A stretch of 7,873 bases of DNA. It comes from Eubacterium sp. CAG:251. Lineage in GTDB: Bacteria; Bacillota; Clostridia; Oscillospirales; Acutalibacteraceae. The notes beneath the pieces were generated by a model. It was not told the origin of the DNA and did not search any database. It saw only the letters and a list, made by a program, of their open reading frames with translations. The position numbers were made by a program, and so were the translations under genes. Each line of letters opens with the position of its first letter. Within the stretch, counting starts at the first letter, position 1. Positions 1-7,452 of this stretch are shown piece by piece. The stretch is from positions 34,882 through 42,754 of the forward strand of contig FR889121.1 of assembly GCA_000436835.1 (NCBI GenBank). The letters run 5' to 3'.

Positions 1-2666
1 CTCTGCCTGTAATTTTCAATATTGGTGGCAATTGACGGCAAAGCCTGAAGCATTTGGCGACGATTTAATTCAAAACAATCCATCGCACCGCATTTAATAA
101 GACTTTCAACTGCACGACGATTAAAATGCCTATCCTGCATACGAAGGCAAAAGTCAGGCAAATCCTTAAAATCGCCGTTTTCTCTTTCTTTAACTATATC
201 GTCAACAAATTCCCGTCCGACATTTTTAATACCCAAAAGCCCATAGTTAATCACCCTGCCATTCGGCGTGAAGCCTTGCATAGAAGTATTGATATTTGCG
301 CTTGCAAGACGAATACCAAGCCTTTTGCACTCTGCCGTATATCGTGCAATTTTGTTTGACTGATCAAGAACAGACGTCATTAAAGCCGCCATAAATTCTG
401 CCGGATAATAGCATTTCAAATATGCAGTTCTATATGCCACAAGTGCATAACAAGCGGCGTGCGACTTATTAAAAGCATATTTTGCAAATTCCGACATTTG
501 GTCAAAAATAGTATTAGCTACAGAACTTGAAATGCCGTTTTTTTCACAACCCGAAACAAAAGCGGTACGTTCTTTTTCCATAACATCAATTTTTTTCTTG
601 CTCATGGCACGGCGAACAATATCTGCCCTGCCATAGGAATATCCCGCAAGCTCACGGAATATTTGCATAACCTGTTCCTGATAAACCATACAGCCATACG
701 TATTTTCAAGTATTGGTTTAAGCTTATCGGTTATATATCTCACTTTTTGGGGATTATGTGAATTTTCTACAAAGGTGTCGATTTGATTAGCCGGGCCGGG
801 ACGGTAAAGCGAGGTGGCAGCGATTAAATCCTCAAGCCTTGTCGGCTTCAAATTCATAAGCATACGCTTCATTCCGCTTGACTCAAACTGAAATACGCCC
901 TCTGTCTGGCCTCTTGCAAAAAGGCTGTATACTTTTTTATCATCAATAGGTATTTCGTTAATATCAATTCCCGCTGCCTTGCTTGCGTCATTAATAACAG
1001 TCAATGTGCGAAGCCCAAGAAAATCCATTTTAAGAAGCCCAAGCTCCTCAAGAGAAGTCATAATGTATTGAGTAACCGGCACTCCGTCATTAGTTGCAAG
1101 CGGAACATAAGAACTTACAGGGTCGTGAGTAATAACAACGCCTGCCGCATGGGTAGACGTATTTCTCGGCATACCCTCAACCTTTTTTGCAGTTTTGATA
1201 AGTTCGTTTATCTGCTCATTTTCCTGCATAAGGTTTGAAAGTTCTTTAGACTTTTTAACAGCCTCGTCAATCGTAATATGAAAATCGTTAGGTACAAGCT
1301 TTGCAACAGCATCAACAGCGGCATAAGGCATACCCATAGCCCTGCCTACATCACGGATAGCTGCCTTTGTTGCAAGAGTGCCAAACGTAACAATCTGAGC
1401 CACGTGGTCGGCGCCGTATTTATTAGTTACATAATCAATAACCTCGCCACGTCTGACATAGCAAAAATCTATATCAAAATCGGGCATAGAAACACGCTCC
1501 GGATTTAAAAACCTTTCAAAAAGAAGATTATATTTCATTGGGTCGAGGTCGGTTATTTCCATACAATACGCCGCAATTGAGCCTGCGCCCGAACCTCTGC
1601 CGGGACCTACGGGAATTTTTCTGCTTTTTGCAAACGACACAAAGTCGGCAACTATGAGATAATAATCCGTATAGCCCATTTTTTCTACTGTTTCAAGTTC
1701 ATATTCAAGGCGGTCATAATATTTTTTAGGCGGATTTTCGCCGTATCTTTTTTTCATACCGTTCATACAAAGCATTTTGAAATATTCAAAATGGTCCATA
1801 TTGTTCGGTGTTTCGTAATAAGGAAGTTTAGTGTGGCCGAATTCAAAATCGAAATTGCACATATCGGCAATAATCTGCGTATTATCAATTGCCTGCGCAG
1901 TATCGGCAAAAATTTCCCTCATCTGCTGCTCGCTCTTTAAATAAAACTCATCTGCATGAAATTCGAGTCCCGTATCATCGCCGATAGTTTTATTAGTCGC
2001 AATACAAATAAGCACCTGCTGAATTTTAGCATCTTGCTTTTCAATATAATGAACATCATTTGTGGCAACAAGAGGAATCCCCGTTTCTCTCGAAAGGCGC
2101 TTTAGTCCCTCGTTGACTATTGCCTGCTCGTTAATCCCGTGATTTTGAAGTTCCAAGTAATAGTTTCCTCTGCCGAAAAGTTCATCATACCACAAAGCGA
2201 CACGTTTAGCTTTATCATAATCCTTTTGAAGCAACGCCTGCGGAATTTCACCTGCAAGGCAAGCAGAAAGGCAAACTAAACCTTCACTGTATTTTTCAAG
2301 CAAATCATGGTCAATTCTCGGTTTGAAATAAAATCCTTCGGTATACGATTTTGACACCATTTTTATAAGATTTTTATATCCCTTTTCATTTTTGCAAAGC
2401 AAAACAAGATGATTGTATTCCTTGTCAAGCACCTTGTCCTTATCAAACCTCATTCTCGGCGCAACATAAACCTCGCAGCCTATAATAGGCTTGATGCCTT
2501 CTTTTTTGCAAGCCTTATAAAAATCAACAGCCCCGTACATATTACCGTGGTCGGTAATAGCAAGAGACTGCATTCCAAGACTCTTTGCACGTGAAACAAG
2601 CTGCTCGATACGGCAAGCGCCGTCAAGCAAAGAAAACTCGGTATGAGTGTGCAAATGAGTAAACAT
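1..2666 (-). CDS. dnaE: DNA polymerase III subunit alpha, PHP-domain DnaE type (3' end cut by window edge)
   Basis: This is the catalytic subunit of a replicative C-family DNA polymerase, acting in the cytoplasm at the replication fork. From ATG at 2666, an uninterrupted frame of 888 codons reaches the left edge. The family is usually about 1,150 residues, so the C-terminal OB-fold and partner-binding region is missing. The N-terminal PHP domain (about 1-210) opens with HLHTH (residues 4-8) and continues with TDHGNMYG (38-45), GCEVY (63-67), SACL (134-137) and NDVH (203-206). The polymerase core has GPGRGSGAGS near residue 350, PDFDID with catalytic-type D398 and D400, and KMDFLGLR with D548, matching E. 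coli D401/D403/D555. A helix-hairpin-helix-like GIKNVG lies near 810-815. The start is supported by AAAGGA 8 bases upstream (2675-2680) and by the family N-terminus. It lies 42 bp after whiA and is probably the distal gene of the operon. Firmicutes usually also carry PolC, which is not in this window. No frameshift was seen. Confidence 0.97.
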   Translation of the reverse strand, partial: MFTHLHTHTEFSLLDGACRIEQLVSRAKSLGMQSLAITDHGNMYGAVDFYKACKKEGIKPIIGCEVYVAPRMRFDKDKVLDKEYNHLVLLCKNEKGYKNLIKMVSKSYTEGFYFKPRIDHDLLEKYSEGLVCLSACLAGEIPQALLQKDYDKAKRVALWYDELFGRGNYYLELQNHGINEQAIVNEGLKRLSRETGIPLVATNDVHYIEKQDAKIQQVLICIATNKTIGDDTGLEFHADEFYLKSEQQMREIFADTAQAIDNTQIIADMCNFDFEFGHTKLPYYETPNNMDHFEYFKMLCMNGMKKRYGENPPKKYYDRLEYELETVEKMGYTDYYLIVADFVSFAKSRKIPVGPGRGSGAGSIAAYCMEITDLDPMKYNLLFERFLNPERVSMPDFDIDFCYVRRGEVIDYVTNKYGADHVAQIVTFGTLATKAAIRDVGRAMGMPYAAVDAVAKLVPNDFHITIDEAVKKSKELSNLMQENEQINELIKTAKKVEGMPRNTSTHAAGVVITHDPVSSYVPLATNDGVPVTQYIMTSLEELGLLKMDFLGLRTLTVINDASKAAGIDINEIPIDDKKVYSLFARGQTEGVFQFESSGMKRMLMNLKPTRLEDLIAATSLYRPGPANQIDTFVENSHNPQKVRYITDKLKPILENTYGCMVYQEQVMQIFRELAGYSYGRADIVRRAMSKKKIDVMEKERTAFVSGCEKNGISSSVANTIFDQMSEFAKYAFNKSHAACYALVAYRTAYLKCYYPAEFMAALMTSVLDQSNKIARYTAECKRLGIRLASANINTSMQGFTPNGRVINYGLLGIKNVGREFVDDIVKERENGDFKDLPDFCLRMQDRHFNRRAVESLIKCGAMDCFELNRRQMLQALPSIATNIENYRQ

Positions 2667-2674
2667 ATTATCGT

Positions 2675-2680
2675 TCCTTT
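2675..2680 (-). promoter_or_regulatory. Ribosome binding site of dnaE
   Basis: AAAGGA on the minus strand lies 8 bases before the ATG at 2666. It fixes the dnaE start, which is also the position expected from the family N-terminus (MFTHLHTHTE). Confidence 0.65.
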
Positions 2681-2708
2681 TATTATATATTAATTAACTG
2701 ATATACCA

Positions 2709-3593
2709 TTATAATTCCTTAGCTATTTCAACTATTTTCTTTAATCTGTGGTTAACTCCCGAACGTGAAAGACCGCTGAGTTTTGAAAGTTCCGCAAGGG
2801 AAGCTTCAGGATTATCTTGCCTCAAAACAGCCATTTCCTTAAGGTCGGGCTTAAGAAAATCAAGTCCTTTTTTCTCCTCAATTTTCTCGATAGCAGCGCT
2901 TTGCTCCCAACTTGCTTTAACCGTTCTCTCAATATTTGCGGTTTCGCAATTTGCCGCTCTGTTAGCCTTATTTCTGAAATCCTTAACTATTTCAACGTTC
3001 ATCATATCAAACATTGAAGTGCTTGCTCCCATAATATAAAGACAATCTTCAATAGCCTCACTGTCTTTAAAATATACTATATTATATCCCTTTCTGTTAG
3101 CGGTTTTAGGCGCAAGGTCAATTTCCTCCAAAAGAGTAACAAGACTTTTTGAAAGATTCAAAAACGCAACAGTAAACTCCAAATGATAATCCTTATTTGG
3201 GTCAGACGCCGTGCCGCACGAAAGGAAAGCACCTGCCAAAAACGATTTTTGACAGTTTTCACAATCAAAATTAGAATGATTGATTTTTAAACTGCCCTTA
3301 CTCTCGTGGCCGAAAAAAGCAAGCACTTTTTCGCACTGTGCCTTATCATTAATCATAACTGTGTGGCTTTTACCGCCCGGCGAAGTCTTAACATCGCATT
3401 TAATATTGCAATATTTTTTTATAAGAAAAGCATATCTAATTGCGATATCCTTATTTTCGGTTTGAACACCGACGCCGTAGCTCGAAAAGCTTTTGCCGAA
3501 AATACACATTCCGTAAAGGAATGCCTTTTCGCAGCACGTGCTGTCATATTCAATTTTTAAAAGTTCATTTTTAACCTGTTGTGAAAACGACAT
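2709..3593 (-). CDS. whiA: WhiA DNA-binding protein (sporulation/cell-division regulator family)
   Basis: The 294-residue product has the full WhiA architecture. There is an N-terminal WhiA domain (about 1-95) and a degenerate LAGLIDADG-homing-endonuclease fold, including KSFLAGAFLSCGTASDPNKDYHLEF around 115-140. The C-terminal helix-turn-helix region begins at NCETANIERTVKAS and ends with LSKLSGLSRSGVNHRLKKI near 267-285. The homing-endonuclease-like domain has no nuclease role in this family. In actinomycetes WhiA controls sporulation septation; in Bacillus it binds the nucleoid and affects division and chromosome segregation. It is slightly shorter than Bacillus WhiA. The ATG at 3591-3593 shares one base with the rapZ stop (TAATG). 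No good Shine-Dalgarno sequence sits at normal spacing, so translation is probably coupled to rapZ. Which targets it controls here cannot be read from the sequence. Confidence 0.95.
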   Translation of the reverse strand: MSFSQQVKNELLKIEYDSTCCEKAFLYGMCIFGKSFSSYGVGVQTENKDIAIRYAFLIKKYCNIKCDVKTSPGGKSHTVMINDKAQCEKVLAFFGHESKGSLKINHSNFDCENCQKSFLAGAFLSCGTASDPNKDYHLEFTVAFLNLSKSLVTLLEEIDLAPKTANRKGYNIVYFKDSEAIEDCLYIMGASTSMFDMMNVEIVKDFRNKANRAANCETANIERTVKASWEQSAAIEKIEEKKGLDFLKPDLKEMAVLRQDNPEASLAELSKLSGLSRSGVNHRLKKIVEIAKEL

Positions 3594-4465
3594 TATTTTC
3601 TATCTATATCCCTGTGACTTACAGTTACATTATCCCATTTTTTTGAAAAATAATCCTTAAGAGCTTCGGCAAAAGCAACACTTCTGTGATTGCCGCCCGT
3701 ACAACCGATTGCAAAAACAATCTGGCTCTTGCCCTCTCTGATATAAAGAGGATTAAGAAAATCAAGAAAATCAATAAGCTTCTTTAAAAGCTCCTTTGAC
3801 TCGTCAAACGAGAACACAAAATCCTGAACTTCCTTATCAAGACCTGTTTTATTTCGCAAGCTTTCATTCCAGTAAGGATTAGGAAGGCATCTTACATCAA
3901 TAACAAAGTCTGCGGAATTAGGCACACCGTACTTAAATCCGAATGACATACAGTGGATATTCATATATTCCTTTGCATCGCCCAAAAGAAGTTCGGTAAG
4001 CCTTGCACGAAGTTGGTGCGTATCAATTGAAGAAGTGTCAATAATATGGTTTGCCTTTAATCTTAACGGTGCAAGAATTTCCCTCTCATAATCAAGTGCA
4101 TTTTGAATATTGCCGTTGAATTTATCTGCAAAGGGGTGTTTTCTGCGAGTAAGCTTATAACGCTTGAGCGCCTCTGTATCGTTAATATCAAGATAAACAA
4201 TCTTAGCTGTATATCCATATTGCTCCACATTATCAATACTTGAAATAATTTTTTCAAAAACATGACCGCTTCTTACGTCAACAACCATTGCGACCTTAGG
4301 ATAATATTCGCTGTTATTTGCGAGAAGTCCTACAAAAGTAGACATAAGCTCAGGCGGCATATTATCAATGCAATAATAACCTGCATCCTCCATAAAAGCC
4401 ATAGCGGACGATTTGCCGGCGCCGCTGACACCTGTTATAATTACAAGTTCCTTACTGTTATCCAT
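3593..4465 (-). CDS. rapZ: RapZ/YvcJ family P-loop nucleotide-binding protein (RNase adapter family)
   Basis: This 290-residue protein matches the full length of RapZ/YvcJ. The Walker A motif GVSGAGKS is at residues 12-19, followed by the family sequence EDAGYYCIDNMPPEL and a VDVRS motif near 62-66. TRRKHPF follows near residue 106. The C-terminal domain carries SFGFKYGVPNSADFVIDVRCLPNPYW and the hallmark GCTGGNHRSV at 254-263. In E. coli RapZ senses glucosamine-6-phosphate and directs RNase E to the sRNA GlmZ, which controls glmS. In Bacillus, YvcJ binds and hydrolyses nucleotides and affects competence, and the GlmZ system is absent. The biochemical role in this organism is therefore unproven. 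The ATG has AGGGG at 9-base spacing, just after the murB stop. It lies 15 bp after murB and overlaps whiA by one base. Confidence 0.96.
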   Translation of the reverse strand: MDNSKELVIITGVSGAGKSSAMAFMEDAGYYCIDNMPPELMSTFVGLLANNSEYYPKVAMVVDVRSGHVFEKIISSIDNVEQYGYTAKIVYLDINDTEALKRYKLTRRKHPFADKFNGNIQNALDYEREILAPLRLKANHIIDTSSIDTHQLRARLTELLLGDAKEYMNIHCMSFGFKYGVPNSADFVIDVRCLPNPYWNESLRNKTGLDKEVQDFVFSFDESKELLKKLIDFLDFLNPLYIREGKSQIVFAIGCTGGNHRSVAFAEALKDYFSKKWDNVTVSHRDIDRK

Positions 4466-4480
4466 ATATGTTTTCCCCTT

Positions 4481-5380
4481 TTATTTTGTAACCCTGATTT
4501 CCATTTCAAGCTTTACGCCTGTTTCTTCCATTACCTTATCACTGCAATATTTGCACAAATCAAGCACGTCCTTACAAGTTGCGCCGCCCTTGTTTATCAC
4601 AAATCCTGCGTGCTTTTCGCTGACCTGCGCACCGCCCACGCTCTTGCCTTTAAGATTGCACTGCTCAATCAATGCGCCTGCAAAATATCCCTCAGGACGT
4701 TTAAACGTTGAGCCTGCCGACGGATATTCAAGTGGCTGTTTTGCCCTTCTCCTGCCGATAAGGTCGTCCATTTTTTCTTTAATTTCCGATTTTTCGCCTT
4801 TTTTTAACTTAAGGTAAAGCCCTGTTATAACGGCGCCGTTATCATAATAAGCGCTGTGGCGGTAAGAAAGTTTCAAATCGTCATTTTCAAGAAATCCTCT
4901 ATCGCCGTTTTTATCAATATGCTCACACTTATAAAGCACATCTTTCATTTCCCCGCCGTAAGCACCGGCATTCATAAATGCCGCACCGCCTGCCGAGCCG
5001 GGAATGCCGTAAGCAAATTCAAGCCCTGAAAGAGAATGCTCATAAGCAAAGCGGCAAAGTGCAATAAGCTTAGCCCCCGCTTTTGCATATATAGTTTCAT
5101 CATCAATAAGCTTTATTTGCGAAAAAGGCTCACCGAGTATTAAAACACAAGCATCTATTCCGTCATCATCCACAAGAAGATTGGAACCGTTGCCAACTGC
5201 AATAAGCCTTACATTTTCGGCTTTTGCACACTTGACAAGTTCGCTTATTTGCTCCTCGTTTTGCGGATATACAACGAGCCTTGCATTGCCGCCTATTTTA
5301 AAGGTGGTATGAAGGCTCATTTTTTCGTTTTGAAGATACTTGCAATTAAATTTTTCACAAAGTTTAATTAACTGCTCCAA
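4481..5380 (-). CDS. murB: UDP-N-acetylmuramate dehydrogenase (UDP-N-acetylenolpyruvoylglucosamine reductase), type II
   Basis: MurB is a cytoplasmic FAD enzyme that reduces UDP-GlcNAc-enolpyruvate to UDP-MurNAc with NADPH, the second committed step of peptidoglycan synthesis. The 299-residue product has HTTFKIGG (24-31), the FAD-binding GNGSNLL (63-69), GIPGSAGGA (125-133) and MNAGAYGGEM (136-145). Catalytic candidates are R174 in SYRHS, S224 in SAGSTFKRP and E294 in LEMEIR. The absence of the type I tyrosine-loop insertion fits type II MurB of Gram-positives. The start is TTG at 5378-5380: an in-frame stop lies four codons upstream with no start codon between, and the next in-frame ATG (residue 21) would remove the conserved region before HTTFKIGG. 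A modest GGTGAT (5384-5389) precedes the TTG. The gene sits 15 bp after the glucokinase gene and 15 bp before rapZ. Confidence 0.97.
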   Translation of the reverse strand: MEQLIKLCEKFNCKYLQNEKMSLHTTFKIGGNARLVVYPQNEEQISELVKCAKAENVRLIAVGNGSNLLVDDDGIDACVLILGEPFSQIKLIDDETIYAKAGAKLIALCRFAYEHSLSGLEFAYGIPGSAGGAAFMNAGAYGGEMKDVLYKCEHIDKNGDRGFLENDDLKLSYRHSAYYDNGAVITGLYLKLKKGEKSEIKEKMDDLIGRRRAKQPLEYPSAGSTFKRPEGYFAGALIEQCNLKGKSVGGAQVSEKHAGFVINKGGATCKDVLDLCKYCSDKVMEETGVKLEMEIRVTK

Positions 5381-5383
5381 GCT

Positions 5384-5389
5384 ATCACC
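5384..5389 (-). promoter_or_regulatory. Weak ribosome binding site of murB before a TTG start
   Basis: GGTGAT on the minus strand, with its GGTG core ending 5 bases before TTG at 5380, is the only Shine-Dalgarno-like element there. The spacing is short and the match partial, so murB initiation may be inefficient or helped by coupling to the upstream kinase gene, whose stop is 15 bp away. Confidence 0.4.
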
Positions 5390-5395
5390 AAATTA

Positions 5396-6352
5396 TTATT
5401 TTACTTTACCAAGAAGAGCCGCACCGATAACACCGGCATCATTACCAAGCTCTGCCTTAACAATTTTAGTTTGAATTTTACTGTGAATTGAATATCTTTC
5501 AGACTGAACAAAACGACGAAGCGGTTTCATAAGAGTTTCGCCCTCATTGCAAATACCGCCGCCGATACAAATAATTTCAGGCTGGAGAGCATTAACAATA
5601 TTGATAAGACCGCAAGCAACATACTTGATATAATCATCAACAACCTTAATTCCTGCGATATCGCCTAAACGCATAGCGTCAAAAGCAGTCCTTCCCGATA
5701 CCTTGCCTTCCTCCTTAGCAAGCTTGTGCATAAGAGAATCAGGATATTCTTCCATAGCTTTTTTAGTCTGCCTGATAAGAGCGGTAGCAGAAGCATAAGC
5801 CTCCCAGCAGCCCTTACGACCGCACGAACACTGCTCGCCGTCAACAACGATTACCATATGACCGCACTCGCCACCGGCATAGTTTACACCGTTTACGATT
5901 TTGCCGCCGATAATTACACCCGAACCTACACCCGTACCGAGAGTTACGGCAACAAAGTCCTTAGCGCCATTTCCGCAGCCTGCATAAGCCTCACCTAATG
6001 CTGCGCAGTTAGCGTCATTTTCAATAAATACCTTTTCCTCAGGCTTATTAATTCTTTTTGCAAGCATGGTTCTTGCAGGAACATTATTAAACGCAAGATT
6101 GTTTGCAAATTCAATAACACCGTCCTGATTAACCGTACCCGGAGTACCCATACCAACACTGTCGATATCCTCCATAGTAAGACCTGCCGTTTTGACCGCT
6201 TCCTCGCAAACATCTGCAATATCGTCAAAAATTTCATCTGCACTCCTCGGAGAGTTCGTAGGAGTCTTTGAAGTGCCGATAATATTGTAATCATCATCTA
6301 CAACCGACGCAACAATATTTGTTCCGCCTAAATCAATACCAATTGTATACAT
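5396..6352 (-). CDS. glcK: ROK family glucokinase
   Basis: This is a predicted cytoplasmic ATP-dependent kinase converting glucose to glucose-6-phosphate, of 318 residues, the normal length for bacterial ROK glucokinases. The phosphate-binding DLGGT is at 7-11. The catalytic aspartate is D113 in ENDAN, and the second nucleotide-binding loop is LGTGVGSG (138-145). The ROK signature runs through GGECGHM, with E162 and H165. The zinc site is H165 with C175, C177 and C182 in CSCGRKGC, followed by E184. GGGI (264-267) is a further nucleotide-site motif. These features mark a ROK kinase rather than a ROK repressor, because no N-terminal DNA-binding domain is present. Glucose is the likely substrate from family and neighbourhood, but another hexose or N-acetylhexosamine cannot be excluded. 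The ATG has AGAGGT at 8-base spacing. Its place next to hprK links glucose entry to carbon sensing. Confidence 0.93.
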   Translation of the reverse strand: MYTIGIDLGGTNIVASVVDDDYNIIGTSKTPTNSPRSADEIFDDIADVCEEAVKTAGLTMEDIDSVGMGTPGTVNQDGVIEFANNLAFNNVPARTMLAKRINKPEEKVFIENDANCAALGEAYAGCGNGAKDFVAVTLGTGVGSGVIIGGKIVNGVNYAGGECGHMVIVVDGEQCSCGRKGCWEAYASATALIRQTKKAMEEYPDSLMHKLAKEEGKVSGRTAFDAMRLGDIAGIKVVDDYIKYVACGLINIVNALQPEIICIGGGICNEGETLMKPLRRFVQSERYSIHSKIQTKIVKAELGNDAGVIGAALLGKVK

Positions 6353-6394
6353 TGTGCTTTACCTCTTTTTTAATTTATATAAACAAAATTTGAC

Positions 6395-7357
6395 TTAGCT
6401 TTGCCAAATTTCAATTTCCTTATCCTCCGGCTGAACATCGTCCATACCAAGGCTTATCATTAAATCCTTTGCCGCATTGTAACCCATTTTCTTTTGACGG
6501 TTATTCATTGCGGCAGTTTCAACAATAACTGCAAGATTTCTGCCCGGAGTAATAGGAACGGTAATAGCCGGAACCTTCACGCCAAGAACATTTGCATACT
6601 CATTATCAAGACCGAGTCTGTCATAAGCCTTTGTTGAATCCCAAGCTTCAAGCTGAATAACCATATCAATTTTTTCGCTTGGTTTAACGGCACCCATACC
6701 GAAAATACGCCTTGCATCAATAATACCGATACCTCTAAGCTCAACAAAATGGCGAATATTGCTCGGCGAATTGCCACGAAGCGTTCTTTCGTTAATTTTT
6801 CTGATTTCAACTGCGTCATCCGCAATAAGACGATGACCACGCTTGATAAGTTCAATGGCAGTTTCGCTCTTGCCCGCACCGCTTTCACCGGTTATAAGAA
6901 CACCTTCGCCGTAAACCTCAACAAGAACACCGTGCCTTGTAATTCTCGGTGCAAGTTCTGTGTTAAGAAATTCAATCAGTGCGGCTAAGAACGGCGATGT
7001 TTCCTCCTCCGTCTTAAGAAGCGGAATTTCGTGCTTTTTGCAAGCGTCGTAAAGATAATCGGGAATTTCAAGACCTCTTGTAACTACCGCAGCGGCAGGT
7101 TTAAGCGAAAGCCAACAATCAAGAGCCGCTTCCCTCTCGTCAGGTTCCATACTGCGAATAAAGCCTATCTCTGTCCAACCGAGAATCTGGATTCTCAAAG
7201 AGTCAAAATAATCGGTATATCCCGTCAAAACAATACCGGGACGATTAACCTCGCTTGTTGTAATCAAAATTTCGTCAGCCGAGCGTGGCATATAAACCGT
7301 TTCAAGCTTGTGAAAATCAATCATCTTTTCAAGCGAAACAGAATATGTTTGCGACAT
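6395..7357 (-). CDS. hprK: HPr kinase/phosphorylase
   Basis: HprK phosphorylates the phosphotransferase protein HPr on serine 46 using ATP or pyrophosphate, and removes the phosphate when free phosphate is high. In Firmicutes this drives carbon catabolite repression through CcpA. The 320-residue product (from ATG at 7357) has the N-terminal domain opening with SVSLEKMIDFHKLE. The kinase domain carries HGVLVEVYG with H142, Walker A GESGAGKS at 157-164, and RLIADDAVEI with the Asp pair at 180-181. The family signature ELRGIGIIDARRIFGMGAV lies at 206-224. The ATG at 7355-7357 is chosen because GGAGGA lies 7 bases upstream and because the promoter places the predicted transcript start near 7383. 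An upstream in-frame TTG at 7384 would add nine residues but would fall at the transcript start. This is the first gene of the apparent operon. Confidence 0.97.
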   Translation of the reverse strand: MSQTYSVSLEKMIDFHKLETVYMPRSADEILITTSEVNRPGIVLTGYTDYFDSLRIQILGWTEIGFIRSMEPDEREAALDCWLSLKPAAAVVTRGLEIPDYLYDACKKHEIPLLKTEEETSPFLAALIEFLNTELAPRITRHGVLVEVYGEGVLITGESGAGKSETAIELIKRGHRLIADDAVEIRKINERTLRGNSPSNIRHFVELRGIGIIDARRIFGMGAVKPSEKIDMVIQLEAWDSTKAYDRLGLDNEYANVLGVKVPAITVPITPGRNLAVIVETAAMNNRQKKMGYNAAKDLMISLGMDDVQPEDKEIEIWQS

Positions 7358-7364
7358 AATCCAT

Positions 7365-7370
7365 TCCTCC
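7365..7370 (-). promoter_or_regulatory. Strong ribosome binding site deciding the hprK start
   Basis: GGAGGA on the minus strand lies 7 bases before the ATG at 7357. It is the strongest Shine-Dalgarno match in the window and decides against the longer TTG start at 7384. Confidence 0.85.
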
Positions 7371-7389
7371 AAATCTACATTCAAAAACT

Positions 7390-7418
7390 ATTATAAAGTA
7401 TTTCGGTAACTTAATCAA
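7390..7418 (-). promoter_or_regulatory. Sigma-A-like promoter of the hprK operon
   Basis: On the minus strand, TTGATT (7413-7418, 4 of 6 to consensus) is followed after exactly 17 bp by a perfect TATAAT (7390-7395). Transcription would begin near 7383, giving a leader of about 26 bases with the GGAGGA site inside it. This is the best promoter match seen in the window and probably drives hprK through dnaE. It is a prediction by eye and has not been mapped. Confidence 0.7.
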
Positions 7419-7431
7419 GGGGAATTTGATT
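7413..7431. repeat. Inverted repeat formed by two divergent -35 boxes
   Basis: AATCAA (7413-7418) and TTGATT (7426-7431) are a perfect 6-bp inverted repeat with a 7-bp GGGGAAT spacer. Each arm is the -35 hexamer of a predicted promoter firing away from the other. It may be a simple by-product of back-to-back promoters or a regulator site. The repeat is short and could occur by chance in AT-rich DNA. Confidence 0.35.
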
Positions 7432-7452
7432 TTTTATTATAGAAATTATAAT
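7426..7452 (+). promoter_or_regulatory. Candidate upstream promoter of the glycosyltransferase gene
   Basis: TTGATT (7426-7431) is followed by a perfect TATAAT (7447-7452), but the spacer is only 15 bp. A TAATAT overlapping at 7449-7454 would give 17 bp. The transcript would carry a leader of about 85 bases. The surrounding DNA is very AT-rich, so chance matches are likely. Confidence 0.35.

Noticed and set aside
2667..2708. Possible internal promoter before dnaE (minus-strand TATAAT at 2682-2687)
   Set aside because: No acceptable -35 lies 16-18 bp upstream, and transcription from this box would start inside or next to the AAAGGA ribosome binding site. The stretch is simply AT-rich, and its TTAATTAA palindrome is too short for a terminator.
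3200..3300. LAGLIDADG-like region of whiA as an intron- or intein-borne homing endonuclease
   Set aside because: The fold is a normal part of every WhiA protein and is followed by the WhiA helix-turn-helix. There is no insertion signature and no splice-junction residues.
4262..4817. Plus-strand open frames of 149 and 134 codons opposite the rapZ 5' end and murB 3' end
   Set aside because: Both are antisense to well-supported rapZ and murB, overlap each other in different frames, and have low-complexity Cys/Phe/His- or Ser/Pro-rich translations with no family resemblance.
7031..7396. Plus-strand open frame of 121 codons opposite hprK
   Set aside because: It is antisense to the conserved HprK N-terminal domain, lacks a recognisable motif and runs through the hprK promoter. 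It is a shadow frame.
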